A stretch of 64,000 nucleotides of DNA from Empedobacter stercoris (GCF_965137335.1 NZ_CBCRZD010000015.1), one strand, 5' to 3'; positions 7,155-15,925 are shown, counted from the stretch's first letter. The notes: generated from the sequence alone by a model not told the origin. Program-made: numbers and translations.

Positions 7155-7196
7155 TAATTCCAGTCCCTAGTTTCAAGTTCCAAATCTCCAGTCCCT
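7155..7196 (-). repeat. Inverted 7-nt array at the 5' side of four-helix gene B
   Basis: Minus-strand units AGGGACT, GGAGATT, TGGAACT, TGAAACT, AGGGACT and GGAATTA. It starts at the capE stop codon and faces the array at 6740-6774. Confidence 0.7.
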
Positions 7197-8232
7197 AATA
7201 AGGATATTGCATCACATCCTCACCAAACACTTCCTTACGAATCAACGGTAAAGTTGAAATTAATTTCTTAAGACCTTCTACACCTTGCTGTTCGGTGTTG
7301 TGTGAGTGATAGTCTTCAATTTTCGATATATCTTTTTCACCTTCTGAAAAATATTTAGCATAATTCAAATCTCTATTATCCGCAGGAATGCGATAAAAAT
7401 CGCCCATATCTTCGGCTTTCATCATTTCTTCTCGCGTACATAATGTTTCGTATAATTTTTCACCATGACGTGTTCCAATCACTTTTACCGGCACTTCTTT
7501 TCCAGTTAATTCAATTAACGCTTGGGCCAAATCTCCAATTGAACCGGCTGGTGCTTTATTCACAAATAAATCACCTGGATTTCCATTTTCGAATGCGAAT
7601 AATACTAAATCTACAGCATCTTCTAATGACATGAAGAAGCGAGACATGTTAGGATCTGTGACTGTAATAGGTTCTCCTTTTTGAATTTGATTCAAGAACA
7701 ATGGAATCACCGAACCACGAGAAGCCATTACGTTTCCATATCTCGTTAAACAAACTACAGTATCTTTTAAATTACGAGCCTCTGCAACGGCAACTTTTTC
7801 CATCATGGCCTTCGAAATTCCCATCGCATTAATTGGATAAGCTGCTTTGTCTGTTGAAAGACAAATGACTTTTTGTACTTTGTTGGCTGCTGCTGCACGA
7901 ATAACATTTTGTGTGCCTTCCACATTGGTTTTCACTGCTTGCATCGGGAAAAATTCACACGAAGGTACTTGTTTCAACGCTGCTGCGTGAAAGATATAAT
8001 CGACACCACGAGTTGCAGGTTCTACTGATGTATAGTCACGAACATCGCCGATATAGTATTTTATTTTATCATTTTTGTAAAGATTTCGCATGTCGTCTTG
8101 TTTTTTCTCATCACGAGAAAAAATACGAATTTCCTTAAAATGATCTGTTTCTAAAAAACGGTGCAATACAGCGGTACCAAATGAACCTGTACCTCCTGTA
8201 ATTAATAGGGTTTTATTTTTTATTGTTTGCAT
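7195..8232 (-). CDS. capE: UDP-N-acetylglucosamine 4,6-dehydratase, CapE/FnlA-type
   Basis: Extended SDR enzyme of 345 residues that makes the 4-keto-6-deoxy intermediate, with 5-epimerisation, as first step to UDP-L-FucNAc. It has LLITGGTGSFG (9-19) for NAD(P), the LSTDKA stretch (125-130) and AMGISK with Met137-x3-Lys141 in place of the usual Tyr-x3-Lys, a feature of the CapE/FnlA branch. The C-terminal EDYHSHNT segment also fits CapE. It is the first gene of the capE-(IVS)-wxcM-capF-(IVS)-capG series. Its stop codon overlaps the array of element B. Confidence 0.93.
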   Translation of the reverse strand: MQTIKNKTLLITGGTGSFGTAVLHRFLETDHFKEIRIFSRDEKKQDDMRNLYKNDKIKYYIGDVRDYTSVEPATRGVDYIFHAAALKQVPSCEFFPMQAVKTNVEGTQNVIRAAAANKVQKVICLSTDKAAYPINAMGISKAMMEKVAVAEARNLKDTVVCLTRYGNVMASRGSVIPLFLNQIQKGEPITVTDPNMSRFFMSLEDAVDLVLFAFENGNPGDLFVNKAPAGSIGDLAQALIELTGKEVPVKVIGTRHGEKLYETLCTREEMMKAEDMGDFYRIPADNRDLNYAKYFSEGEKDISKIEDYHSHNTEQQGVEGLKKLISTLPLIRKEVFGEDVMQYPY

Positions 8233-9359
8233 TAGTTAATTCTTTTAAATTTTGATAAATGTTCGAATGTATTGTTAGCACAATCTTTCCAAGTACAATT
8301 TAAGGCTTTTTGATAAGATGTCTTAACATTGAATTCTCTTTGTTCTAGATGATCTAAAAATAATTTTAAATTTGTATAAATAGAATCTACGTCTAACGGA
8401 TTAAAATAAAATTGTCCTTCCCCAAGTACTTCTGGCATAGGTCCCATATTAGAAGAAATAATAGGTAAGCCTGCTGACATTGCTTCTAATAAAATAATTG
8501 GTTGATTTTCACAAGAAGATCCAAAAATAAATCCATCTGCATTTTTATAGATACTAGCTAATTCTTCATATGGAATTAAACCACGATATGTAATTATATT
8601 GTGAATATCTTGTACTAAAACTTCCTCTAACTTAGTAAATGATTCCTCTGTTTTATCACCAACCAATTCCAAAGTTATAGGATAACCTTCTTCTCTCAAC
8701 CTAATAACTGCCTTAGCTATGTTCCATTGATGCTTATATACATTTACAATTGATACATATAATAACTTAAATGGTTTAGAATATGTATATTCCGAAATAT
8801 GAATTTGTTTTTTTGGTGGATTTAAAAAATTTAAATTAATCCCATGGGATATAATTTTACTATCCTTTAATTTAACACTCCTTTCAATGTACTCATTTGC
8901 ATATTTAGTTAAAAATATAACTGAACGAGAACGTTGAAATGTAAAAGATTGTGTAATTTTAAGTAAACTAAACTTCAACCTTGACGAAAATGAAGGGAAT
9001 CTTTTTCTTTCTGTCTTTTCAAATGGCAGCATATTTTGACTCATAGACACTATGTTTTTAAAACTGCCTAAAAATGTACCACCTGGTACAAATAACAAGT
9101 CTATTTTATCTTTTTCTAAAATTTTAGATAAATATAATATTTGAAACAAAAAACTATAAAAAAAATTTTTATTTAGTAAACTGTGTGTTTCTTTTACGAG
9201 CCAAGGTTGTGAAGGAATAGCATCCAAGGTTTTTTTACTTGACCATACGACAACTTTATTTATACCAAATTCCTCTGGATTCCCATTCTTTATTAACTCT
9301 TTTAAATGAGTTACCCCCCCTCCATTTCGAATATTAGTTGCATCAATTGCTAGTTTCAT
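8232..9359 (-). CDS. GT4 glycosyltransferase
   Basis: GT-B transferase of 375 residues. N-terminal domain starts MKLAIDATNIRNGGGVTHL with the glycine-rich acceptor-side loop; the C-terminal donor domain has LLYVSIVNVYKHQ and the nucleotide-binding FGSSCENQPIILLEAMSAGLPII, the E-x7-E motif of GT4. Glycosyltransferases like this add one sugar to the lipid-linked repeat unit on the cytoplasmic side. Donor and linkage cannot be read from sequence. The start overlaps the deacetylase stop by 4 bases (ATGA). Confidence 0.85.
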   Translation of the reverse strand: MKLAIDATNIRNGGGVTHLKELIKNGNPEEFGINKVVVWSSKKTLDAIPSQPWLVKETHSLLNKNFFYSFLFQILYLSKILEKDKIDLLFVPGGTFLGSFKNIVSMSQNMLPFEKTERKRFPSFSSRLKFSLLKITQSFTFQRSRSVIFLTKYANEYIERSVKLKDSKIISHGINLNFLNPPKKQIHISEYTYSKPFKLLYVSIVNVYKHQWNIAKAVIRLREEGYPITLELVGDKTEESFTKLEEVLVQDIHNIITYRGLIPYEELASIYKNADGFIFGSSCENQPIILLEAMSAGLPIISSNMGPMPEVLGEGQFYFNPLDVDSIYTNLKLFLDHLEQREFNVKTSYQKALNCTWKDCANNTFEHLSKFKRIN

Positions 9360-10135
9360 TTCTTATTAAAGCTTAAAAAGTAATTTATATGATTTTTTGG
9401 CCAAAAAGCCTCTTGATGACGTCGATTAATCACCTGTCCATGAAATGAATAATAGTTTTTAAAATCAGTCCCACTAAAAATATACTTATGATATTTTTTT
9501 GTTATTTGTAATGCATTCTCAGAAAATTGATTAAATGTTCCATAAGTCCATGCAAAATACTCACACTTATAATCTAACTTCTCTTCCAATATCTTTTTAT
9601 TCTCTTTTAATTGAAAATCTATTTCCTCATTTGTTAGTTCTCCAAAATTTAAATGATCTAAATTATGCGAACCTATTAAATGACCTCTATTATGCAATTC
9701 TTGAACTTGCTCCCATGACATTGGATTCTTAGTGTAAATTTTTACACGCTTATGAAATTCTTTTTGATATTCTATACTAGATGAAATATAATTGGCATTA
9801 ATAAAAAATGCACCTCTAGTATTGTATTTTTCTAACAATGGTGCTATAACCGAATAGCACTCTTCAAAACCATCATCAAAAGTAAATGTTATATAGATTT
9901 TAGATTTATCATAATTCTTTTTATTTAGGAAATCTATAGCTTCAGGCAAAGTAATAAAATCGGCAAAATTAGATAGATAGCTTAAATAATTCTCAAAAAT
10001 AGTAGGATCATTCCTTAAATCCATTGTTTGAGGTGTTATAAAATGAGAATTTATAATGTGTATTCCTGGTTTTGGTTTCTTTATGTTTCCAAAAACATTT
10101 AACAACAAGTTTCTAAAAATAGATCTAATATTCAT
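9356..10135 (-). CDS. Polysaccharide deacetylase (NodB/CE4 domain)
   Basis: CE4 family protein of 259 residues: motif 1 TFDDGFE (85-91) with the catalytic and metal Asp pair, motif 2 SHNLDH with the two metal His residues, and a later FAWTYGTF segment. It would remove N-acetyl groups from an amino sugar, or O-acetyl groups, in the growing glycan. No signal peptide is evident, so it may act on a cytoplasmic lipid-linked sugar rather than on the finished polymer. It is packed between a glycosyltransferase and a GNAT gene. Confidence 0.85.
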   Translation of the reverse strand: MNIRSIFRNLLLNVFGNIKKPKPGIHIINSHFITPQTMDLRNDPTIFENYLSYLSNFADFITLPEAIDFLNKKNYDKSKIYITFTFDDGFEECYSVIAPLLEKYNTRGAFFINANYISSSIEYQKEFHKRVKIYTKNPMSWEQVQELHNRGHLIGSHNLDHLNFGELTNEEIDFQLKENKKILEEKLDYKCEYFAWTYGTFNQFSENALQITKKYHKYIFSGTDFKNYYSFHGQVINRRHQEAFWPKNHINYFLSFNKK

Positions 10136-10140
10136 AAAAA

Positions 10141-11082
10141 TTAATATGTATGGTAATTAATAGCATTCAAACTCAATTCTGTCATATTTGTATCAATAGG
10201 TATATCATTTCCGATAATTTTATAACATACATTAATATTATTAGGTACTTTAAAAAATAATTGAGAGGCTAGTTTCTTTTTTAAAACATTCTTCTTAGAA
10301 ATTGGAAAACTTAAAATATCAAAATTAACCTTTAATTTAAATAATTTAATCATTTTACTTAGATTAAAGTCTGAAGAACACAATAGTATTTGTAACTCCT
10401 CTAATTCACCTCTTCTTCCAAGTCTCCCAATAGCTAAATTATCATTATCTTTAACGATATGGTAATTGTTTACAGGATATTGATAAAATCGCCAATTGAA
10501 AAACTCTTGAGAGGTTTCAATATATATTTTATCATGTAAACATTCTTTAAATTCAACCCTTTTTATATCCTTTAAATTAGAGTCTAAAGGGATAAATGAT
10601 TTCTTCAAATCTTTAATATTTTTAATAACATTAAAAATATTAACCATTTTTAACCAATATTCTGGTACATCCAATTTATTCCAATTCATTTTTAAAAATC
10701 CGGGTAAACTATTAGAATTTGGAAAGTTGATTAACACTTGTATTTCTTGTTTAATCGCTTCTTCTTCCGCTAATAAAATTAATTTTTTAAACAACCCTTT
10801 CCCCTGATAATTTGGGTGTACAAATGTTTCATAAGATAATGCACAGCTATACTTTATCCCTTTAATATTTAAAACATGTTTACCTAATGCGACACATCCT
10901 ATAATCTTTTCATTATCAATAGCACAAGCTAAAATAGCCTCGCCATAAGGGTTATCTCTAAATTTCCAGTTAAACCATTCTTCATCCTTCACTTTATTGT
11001 GTTTGTGAGAAATAGCAGCACTTTCTAAAAAACTATTAATTAACTCACTATCTTCTCTGTAATTGTATATTTTTAGTTGCAT
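10141..11082 (-). CDS. GNAT-family acetyltransferase
   Basis: 313 residues with an N-terminal GNAT domain (about 1-150): IIGCVALGKHVL beta strands and HPNYQGKGLFKKLI, the acetyl-CoA pyrophosphate loop. The C-terminal half is less clear and may be a second, degenerate GNAT-like fold. With a deacetylase next door, swapping acetyl for another acyl group on an amino sugar is possible, but this is inference. The first 35 bases overlap the end of the polymerase gene. Confidence 0.7.
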   Translation of the reverse strand: MQLKIYNYREDSELINSFLESAAISHKHNKVKDEEWFNWKFRDNPYGEAILACAIDNEKIIGCVALGKHVLNIKGIKYSCALSYETFVHPNYQGKGLFKKLILLAEEEAIKQEIQVLINFPNSNSLPGFLKMNWNKLDVPEYWLKMVNIFNVIKNIKDLKKSFIPLDSNLKDIKRVEFKECLHDKIYIETSQEFFNWRFYQYPVNNYHIVKDNDNLAIGRLGRRGELEELQILLCSSDFNLSKMIKLFKLKVNFDILSFPISKKNVLKKKLASQLFFKVPNNINVCYKIIGNDIPIDTNMTELSLNAINYHTY

Positions 11083-12211
11083 TGTTTTGTTTATTTTTTG
11101 AGAACAAGTATCCTAAAACTACCATATATAAAATACTTGTTTTAAATGAAAATAAAATTGTTGACGTTAAAATCCAAAAAGTAAAAGGGACAATTATCAA
11201 TATATTATTTCTAATATTTTTTGAGCAAAATATTTTAATAAAATACGTGATTAATATTGTAAAAAAAATTAATCCAAAAAATGATATTATATATCCTATC
11301 TCAGCATCAAATCCGAAAATATATTTTTTATCTAAATGAAATTTATTTGATATATATTCATGATTAGAGCTAAAGTTTCCAAATAATAAAGATTTGAATT
11401 CATCATTATATGTTATTTTATTTATATAGTCTACCAAAACATTTACTTTATAATCAAAACTCCCTGTTTCATTTACTTTTAAACTTCTATTATCATCAGG
11501 TAATTTGAAAAGAATTATATACATAGCTGTTAATAATGCTAAAAATCCTATTTTAATATTTTTTAATTCATAAAATACATGAATGCTTAAAATTATAGAT
11601 GTAATTATAAATCCTGTTCTACTTCCTGTCAATAAAATTGATAGAATAATCAATAGAACTATAAAATATTTATATTTATTCTTAAGATAAATAACTAATA
11701 CCAACAATAATGTTAAATATTTAGATGCTTGATTAGGATTAAAGAACAATCCACCATTTCTACCAATACCTACAAAAAAATCAAAATCTTTATCACTTTC
11801 ATTGTTCCAATAAATACTTTTTATAACATTATTGATAATTGGTATATTCAACATAAATGATAGTTGTGAAAACAATATTACAAAATAAATGAAATATAGT
11901 GTTTGTGGTTTTATATTATAGTTATTATTATGATGATTAAAATAAGGGAATAAGATAATTAATAGAATTATATTAACAAAAATCATTAAATCTTTAAAAT
12001 CAATACCTATTGAATTTATATTAAATAAAAATGAAAATATTCCAACAAATATTAATAAGAATTTAAAGTTTTGATTTACTAATACATTAAGTATATTACT
12101 TTTAATTAAAAAGAATAACATTAATATATTTATTAAATAAAAAATTGAATTATTGGGCAATAAAAATAATAAAACTATAAAGATATTGAATACTAAATTT
12201 TTATCTTTCAT
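11048..12211 (-). CDS. wzy: Wzy-type oligosaccharide repeat-unit polymerase
   Basis: 387 residues with about ten to twelve hydrophobic segments and a large loop (about 230-275) between the later ones. FFNPNQASKYL and ILLTGSRTGF are the sort of periplasmic-loop motifs seen in O-antigen ligase/polymerase proteins. Next to a flippase in a glycan locus, it is best read as the polymerase that joins lipid-linked repeats in the periplasm. Strongly AT-rich codon use compared with the flanking sugar-nucleotide genes suggests a different history. Confidence 0.8.
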   Translation of the reverse strand: MKDKNLVFNIFIVLLFLLPNNSIFYLINILMLFFLIKSNILNVLVNQNFKFLLIFVGIFSFLFNINSIGIDFKDLMIFVNIILLIILFPYFNHHNNNYNIKPQTLYFIYFVILFSQLSFMLNIPIINNVIKSIYWNNESDKDFDFFVGIGRNGGLFFNPNQASKYLTLLLVLVIYLKNKYKYFIVLLIILSILLTGSRTGFIITSIILSIHVFYELKNIKIGFLALLTAMYIILFKLPDDNRSLKVNETGSFDYKVNVLVDYINKITYNDEFKSLLFGNFSSNHEYISNKFHLDKKYIFGFDAEIGYIISFFGLIFFTILITYFIKIFCSKNIRNNILIIVPFTFWILTSTILFSFKTSILYMVVLGYLFSKNKQNNATKNIQLQRR

Positions 12212-13445
12212 TTCTCATAAATTTTAGTGCAAAAAACATACTAATTAAAGAATATAATCCTTGAGCTAACACTACGACAACAGCAGCTCCTACACTATAC
12301 CATTTTTGTATTATCATAAACCCAATGATAAAAGAAAATATAGAAGAAAACATTGCAATTTTCATGTAAAGTTTATCATGATTTTTTACAAGAAGATAGT
12401 TAACTCCAAAAGCTGATCTAATACTTAAAAAGAGTGGAGATAAACATAATATTTTGAGAGGGAGTATACTTTCTTTCATGTCTAAATTCATAATATTAAT
12501 AATAATAAATTCTGAAAGTAAAAAAGATAAAATTGTCATAAAAGCTCCTACACTAATTAATAATATTGATGCTAATTTAATCATATTCTCTTTTCTACTT
12601 ACGAAAGGATAAAGAGCATTGGTTAGAATCTGATTAATACTAACAAAGCCATTCGAAACTTTATAAGAAGTATCAAAATATGCAACATGTTTATCTTGTC
12701 CCAAGAAACCCATGATTACACTTGATGTATTTACATATAAAAGAGGAATGATAAGGGTTATGAAAGAACTAAAACTATATTTTAATTGATTAATAATTTC
12801 ATTAATAGATGATAATCTGTATTTTATATTAAATTGTTTATGCGCTAAATAAATAGTTATAACACCTGAGACTAAAAAACCTATAGATTGTAACAAACCA
12901 ATATATAAATAATCAGATGGAATTTTGATAAAGACTAATACAAGAATAATATAAGTCAATTTTGCGAGAACATTAATAATTGTGACAAACTTCATTTTTT
13001 CCATTCCCTGAAATAACCAAGTAGGACCGATTACATCACCCACAACTATTAAAAATGTTGTTAATACTAAAAATTTCTCTTCATATAATTTATCAATACT
13101 AAATACTAAAGTTAGAAGAATTATAAAACATACAAATAGTACAAAAAACTTCGTATTTAGTACATTATTATAAATAGAATTGACTTTCTCTAAATCATTT
13201 TTATTTTTTGCAATATCTCTTACTGCTGTCAAGCTAAAACCAAATTGTGATATATATAAAAAATAAAAAATGAATGCAAAAACAAAAGCATATTTCCCAT
13301 AATTTTCAACTCCAACTTTTTTAACTAAAAAAGGAATTATAAATATTGGGACAACAAAATTAACGGCATTAATTAAAGCTAATGATATAAAATTTATAAT
13401 TAAACTTTTTAAATTATTACTATTTTTTAATTTCTTTTTAAACAT
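12201..13445 (-). CDS. wzx: Wzx-type polysaccharide flippase
   Basis: 414 residues, about twelve to fourteen transmembrane helices, polysaccharide_synt family of the MOP superfamily. The N-terminal part shows NFVVPIFIIPFLVKKVGVENYGKYAF, a typical Wzx start, and AVRDIAKNKN. It would move the lipid-linked repeat across the inner membrane for Wzy. It overlaps wzy by 11 bases. Like wzy it is markedly AT-rich. Confidence 0.88.
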   Translation of the reverse strand: MFKKKLKNSNNLKSLIINFISLALINAVNFVVPIFIIPFLVKKVGVENYGKYAFVFAFIFYFLYISQFGFSLTAVRDIAKNKNDLEKVNSIYNNVLNTKFFVLFVCFIILLTLVFSIDKLYEEKFLVLTTFLIVVGDVIGPTWLFQGMEKMKFVTIINVLAKLTYIILVLVFIKIPSDYLYIGLLQSIGFLVSGVITIYLAHKQFNIKYRLSSINEIINQLKYSFSSFITLIIPLLYVNTSSVIMGFLGQDKHVAYFDTSYKVSNGFVSINQILTNALYPFVSRKENMIKLASILLISVGAFMTILSFLLSEFIIINIMNLDMKESILPLKILCLSPLFLSIRSAFGVNYLLVKNHDKLYMKIAMFSSIFSFIIGFMIIQKWYSVGAAVVVVLAQGLYSLISMFFALKFMRNER

Positions 13446-13522
13446 ATTATAGTTTATAATAAACCAACATATCCTGTTACTACTATTATTTTCATTTTCT
13501 ACTTTACTAAAAATTGCTGAAT

Positions 13523-14383
13523 TTATTTTATTATTTTCATCAAATATTCGCCGTACCCACTTTTCTTTAATGGTTCTGCAATATTCATTAATTCTTCTTT
13601 TGTAATGTATCCCATACGGTAAGCGACTTCTTCGATGGCACCTATTTTCATTCCTTGACGCTCTTCGATCACTTGTACAAACTGCCCAGCTTGCATCAAC
13701 GAATTAATCGTTCCGGTATCTAACCAAGCTGTTCCTCTATTAAAAACACCAACTTTTAATTTACCTCTTCTTAAATATTCAGCGTTAATATCTGTAATTT
13801 CTAATTCTCCTCTTGGCGATGGTTGTATATTTTTTGCAATTTCAACCACATCATTATCATAAAAATACAATCCTGGAACGGCATAATTAGATTTTGGTAC
13901 TTTTGGTTTTTCTTCAATTGAAACAACTTCATTTTGCTCGTTAAATTCAACTACTCCGTATCTTTCGGGATCGCTCACCTGATAAGCAAAAACCAAGCCA
14001 CCATCTGGATCTGCTGAATCTTGTAATAATTTAGACATTCCAGAAGCGTAAAATATATTATCTCCAAGAATTAAGGCTACTTTATCATCGCCAATAAATT
14101 CCTCTCCCAAAATAAAGGCTTGTGCCAATCCATCTGGACTTGGTTGTTCTTTATACGAAAATTTACATCCGATTTGAGAGCCGTCGCCTAATAATTTTTC
14201 GAAATGAGGTAAATCGTGAGGCGTAGAAATAATCAAAATTTCGTTAATCCCTGCCAACATCAACGTTGACAATGGATAATAAATCATTGGCTTATCATAT
14301 ACCGGCATCAATTGCTTACTTACAGCCAACGTCAATGGATGTAATCGCGTTCCTGATCCTCCTGCTAATATTATTCCTTTCAT
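13523..14383 (-). CDS. rmlA: Glucose-1-phosphate thymidylyltransferase
   Basis: 286 residues, normal RmlA length. The start KGIILAGGSGTRLHPLT is the nucleotide-binding signature, followed by KPMIYYPLSTLMLAGI, LILGDNIFY and EEKPKVPKSNYAVPGLYFYD. It makes dTDP-glucose from dTTP and glucose-1-phosphate. rmlC is two genes upstream but rmlB and rmlD are not in the window, so they must be elsewhere, or the dTDP-sugar made here is not rhamnose. An 8-nt array fills the space upstream. Confidence 0.95.
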   Translation of the reverse strand: MKGIILAGGSGTRLHPLTLAVSKQLMPVYDKPMIYYPLSTLMLAGINEILIISTPHDLPHFEKLLGDGSQIGCKFSYKEQPSPDGLAQAFILGEEFIGDDKVALILGDNIFYASGMSKLLQDSADPDGGLVFAYQVSDPERYGVVEFNEQNEVVSIEEKPKVPKSNYAVPGLYFYDNDVVEIAKNIQPSPRGELEITDINAEYLRRGKLKVGVFNRGTAWLDTGTINSLMQAGQFVQVIEERQGMKIGAIEEVAYRMGYITKEELMNIAEPLKKSGYGEYLMKIIK

Positions 14384-14410
14384 GTTTTTTTGTTGTTAGA
14401 GGGATAGAGG

Positions 14411-14826
14411 GTGAACGTGTGAACTTGTCAAATTGTGAACTTGTGAACGTGTAAACTTGTGAACGTGTGATCATGTGAACTTGTAAACGGGTGAACTTGT
14501 CAAATTGTGAACTTGTAAACTTGTGATCATGTGAACGTGTAAACTTGTGAACTTGTAAACGTGTGAACTTGTGAACTTCTTCACTTCTTCACTTGTCAAA
14601 TTGTGAACTTGTGAACTTGTGAACTTGTGATCATGTGAACTTGTAAACTTGTGAACTTGTAAACGTGTGAACTTGTGAACTTCTTCACTTGTTAACTTGT
14701 CAAATTGTGAACNTGTGAACGTGTAAACTTGTGAACGTGTGATCATGTGAACTTGTAAACGGGTGAACTTCTTCACTTGTTAACTTCTTCACTTGTTCAC
14801 TTGTTAACTTCTTCACTTGTTAACCT
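14411..14826 (+). repeat. 52-unit array of 8-nt repeats, perfect register
   Basis: 416 bp equal to 52 units of 8 bases with no insertion or deletion. The consensus is GTGAACTT and a small set of words recurs: GTGAACGT, GTAAACTT, GTAAACGT, GTAAACGG, GTCAAATT, GTGATCAT, CTTCACTT, GTTAACTT, GTTCACTT. A 72-bp block at 14427-14498 recurs at 14699-14770 (one N at 14713). The last unit contains the stop codon of four-helix gene C. A 101-codon open frame inside it on the minus strand is a by-product of the repeats. Confidence 0.95.
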
Positions 14827-15182
14827 TCTTCAATATCCCTTTTCAATGATTCTATTAATTTTAAGAGCATTCTTTTGATGTGTAAAAATTGTGTATCAAA
14901 ATCATCTAAATTACTTATATAATTTAATCTTTTAGATATTTCTAATTGTGTTTCAATTTCATTCAATGAGCCTAAAGCGATGTACAAAAAATGAATAAAT
15001 TCTTTTTTACTTTTTCTTCCAGCTCCTTCCGCAATATTAGAAGGGACAGATACTGATGCTCTTCTTAATTGGTTTGTCAAACCAAATTGCTCTTCTTTTG
15101 GGAAGCAATCTGTAATAGAATAAATATTTGTGACCAGATCTAATGATTTCTGATATACTAATAAATCCTTATGGCTCTTCAT
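14820..15182 (-). CDS. Four-helix-bundle protein of the 23S rRNA IVS (S23) family, copy C
   Basis: 120 residues: HKDLLVYQKSLDLV, FPKEEQFGLTNQLRRA, SVPSNIAEGAGRKSKKEF, FLYIALGSLNEIETQL. It keeps the signature but has diverged from copies A and B, notably in the C-terminal third (RLNYISNLDDFDTQFLHIKRML). It lies between rmlA and rmlC, embedded in 8-nt arrays on both sides, whereas A and B have 7-nt arrays. So repeat type goes with gene subtype in this window. Function unknown. Confidence 0.9.
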   Translation of the reverse strand: MKSHKDLLVYQKSLDLVTNIYSITDCFPKEEQFGLTNQLRRASVSVPSNIAEGAGRKSKKEFIHFLYIALGSLNEIETQLEISKRLNYISNLDDFDTQFLHIKRMLLKLIESLKRDIEEG

Positions 15183-15196
15183 CTATTGTATTTTAT

Positions 15197-15387
15197 GTGA
15201 AACTTGTAAACTTGTGAACGTGTGAACTTGTGAACGGGTAAACGGGTAAACTTTGAACTTGTGATCATGTAAACGTGTAAACTTGTGATCATGTAAACTT
15301 GTAACCTCTTCACTTGTTAACTTCTTCACTTGTTCACTTCTTCACTTGTTAACTTCTTCACTTGTTCACTTGTTAACTTCTTCACCT
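15197..15387 (+). repeat. 8-nt repeat array upstream of four-helix gene C and into rmlC
   Basis: About 24 units of the same words as the 14411 array (GTGAACGT, GTGATCAT, GTAAACGG, then alternating CTTCACTT and GTTAACTT). Three units are off by one base (15197-15205, 15254-15260, 15301-15307). The right part encodes the last 19 residues of RmlC. Orientation is the same as the left array, so gene C lies between direct, not inverted, arrays. Confidence 0.9.
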
Positions 15388-15925
15388 TAAACTCTCCAAA
15401 CGACTGTGCTTCTTGATCCTTTTCAGAAATTATCATTTTATCTGTTGGAATTTGCCAATCTATATTCAGTTCGATGTCTAAAGGATACACGCCATCTTCA
15501 GACGCTTTGTTGTACCCATTATCGCATTTATAGAAAAATGTTGCTGTTTCTGAAATCACCGAAAAACCATGTAAAAAGCCTCTCGGAATAAACAATTGTT
15601 TTTTATTTTCTGCTGATAATTCTACTGCGACAGCTTGTCCATAGGTTTCTGAACCTGGACGTACATCTACTGCGACATCAAGCACAGCTCCTTCTACCAC
15701 ACGTACTAATTTTGCTTGTGCGTACTCTCCTACTTGCATGTGCAACCCACGAACAACGCCATAAGATGAACGAGACTGATTATCTTGAACAAAGTGTGGT
15801 TTATATCCTAAAATTTCTTCCAACTTTCCTTCGTTATACGATTCGAAGAAATACCCTCTCGAATCTTCAAAAACAGTTGGTTCTAAAATAAAACAACCTT
15901 TTAATTTTGTCTCTGTTACTTTCAT
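15326..15925 (-). CDS. rmlC: dTDP-4-dehydrorhamnose 3,5-epimerase
   Basis: Cupin enzyme with RGLHMQ (59-64, catalytic His62), VEGAVLDVAVDVRPGSETYG and PRGFLHGFSV. It epimerises C3 and C5 of dTDP-4-keto-6-deoxyglucose. The normal fold ends at about residue 180 (SFGEFK); the remaining 19 residues (KLTSEQVKKLTSEEVNK region) are encoded by the 8-nt array and are probably disordered. It shares one base with the dehydrogenase gene upstream. Confidence 0.93.
   Translation of the reverse strand: MKVTETKLKGCFILEPTVFEDSRGYFFESYNEGKLEEILGYKPHFVQDNQSRSSYGVVRGLHMQVGEYAQAKLVRVVEGAVLDVAVDVRPGSETYGQAVAVELSAENKKQLFIPRGFLHGFSVISETATFFYKCDNGYNKASEDGVYPLDIELNIDWQIPTDKMIISEKDQEAQSFGEFKVKKLTSEQVKKLTSEEVNK

Larger units (their letters stand above)
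6740..7196 (-). mobile_element. Candidate IVS-like element B: four-helix gene between inverted 7-nt arrays
   Basis: About 457 bp made of an inward-facing left array (6740-6774), the four-helix gene, and an inverted right array (7155-7196). Reading inward from each end, the first 21 bases agree at 17 positions. The capE stop codon (7195-7197) is completed by the first unit of the right end, and the next gene starts inside the left end, as if the unit had landed exactly at a gene junction. A transcript could fold the two ends into a stem around the gene. Mobility is inferred; I see no clear target-site duplication. Confidence 0.45.

Noticed and set aside
14471..14776. 101-codon open frame between rmlA and four-helix gene C
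   Set aside because: It is made wholly of the 8-nt array read in one frame (KFTSSQVH-type period of eight residues) and contains an N. The array is open in all three minus-strand frames, so this is a by-product of the repeats, not a gene.
4706..15182. Diversity-generating retroelement, because Avd has the four-helix fold
   Set aside because: No reverse transcriptase, template repeat or C-type-lectin variable region was seen in the window. The fold similarity alone does not support a DGR.
4706..15182. Ribosomal protein S23, the name often given to these genes
   Set aside because: The name is a historical misannotation from 23S rRNA intervening sequences. No rRNA genes are here and the proteins are not ribosomal components.
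14411..15387. CRISPR array
   Set aside because: Units are contiguous 8-mers with no spacers and no cas genes are in the window.
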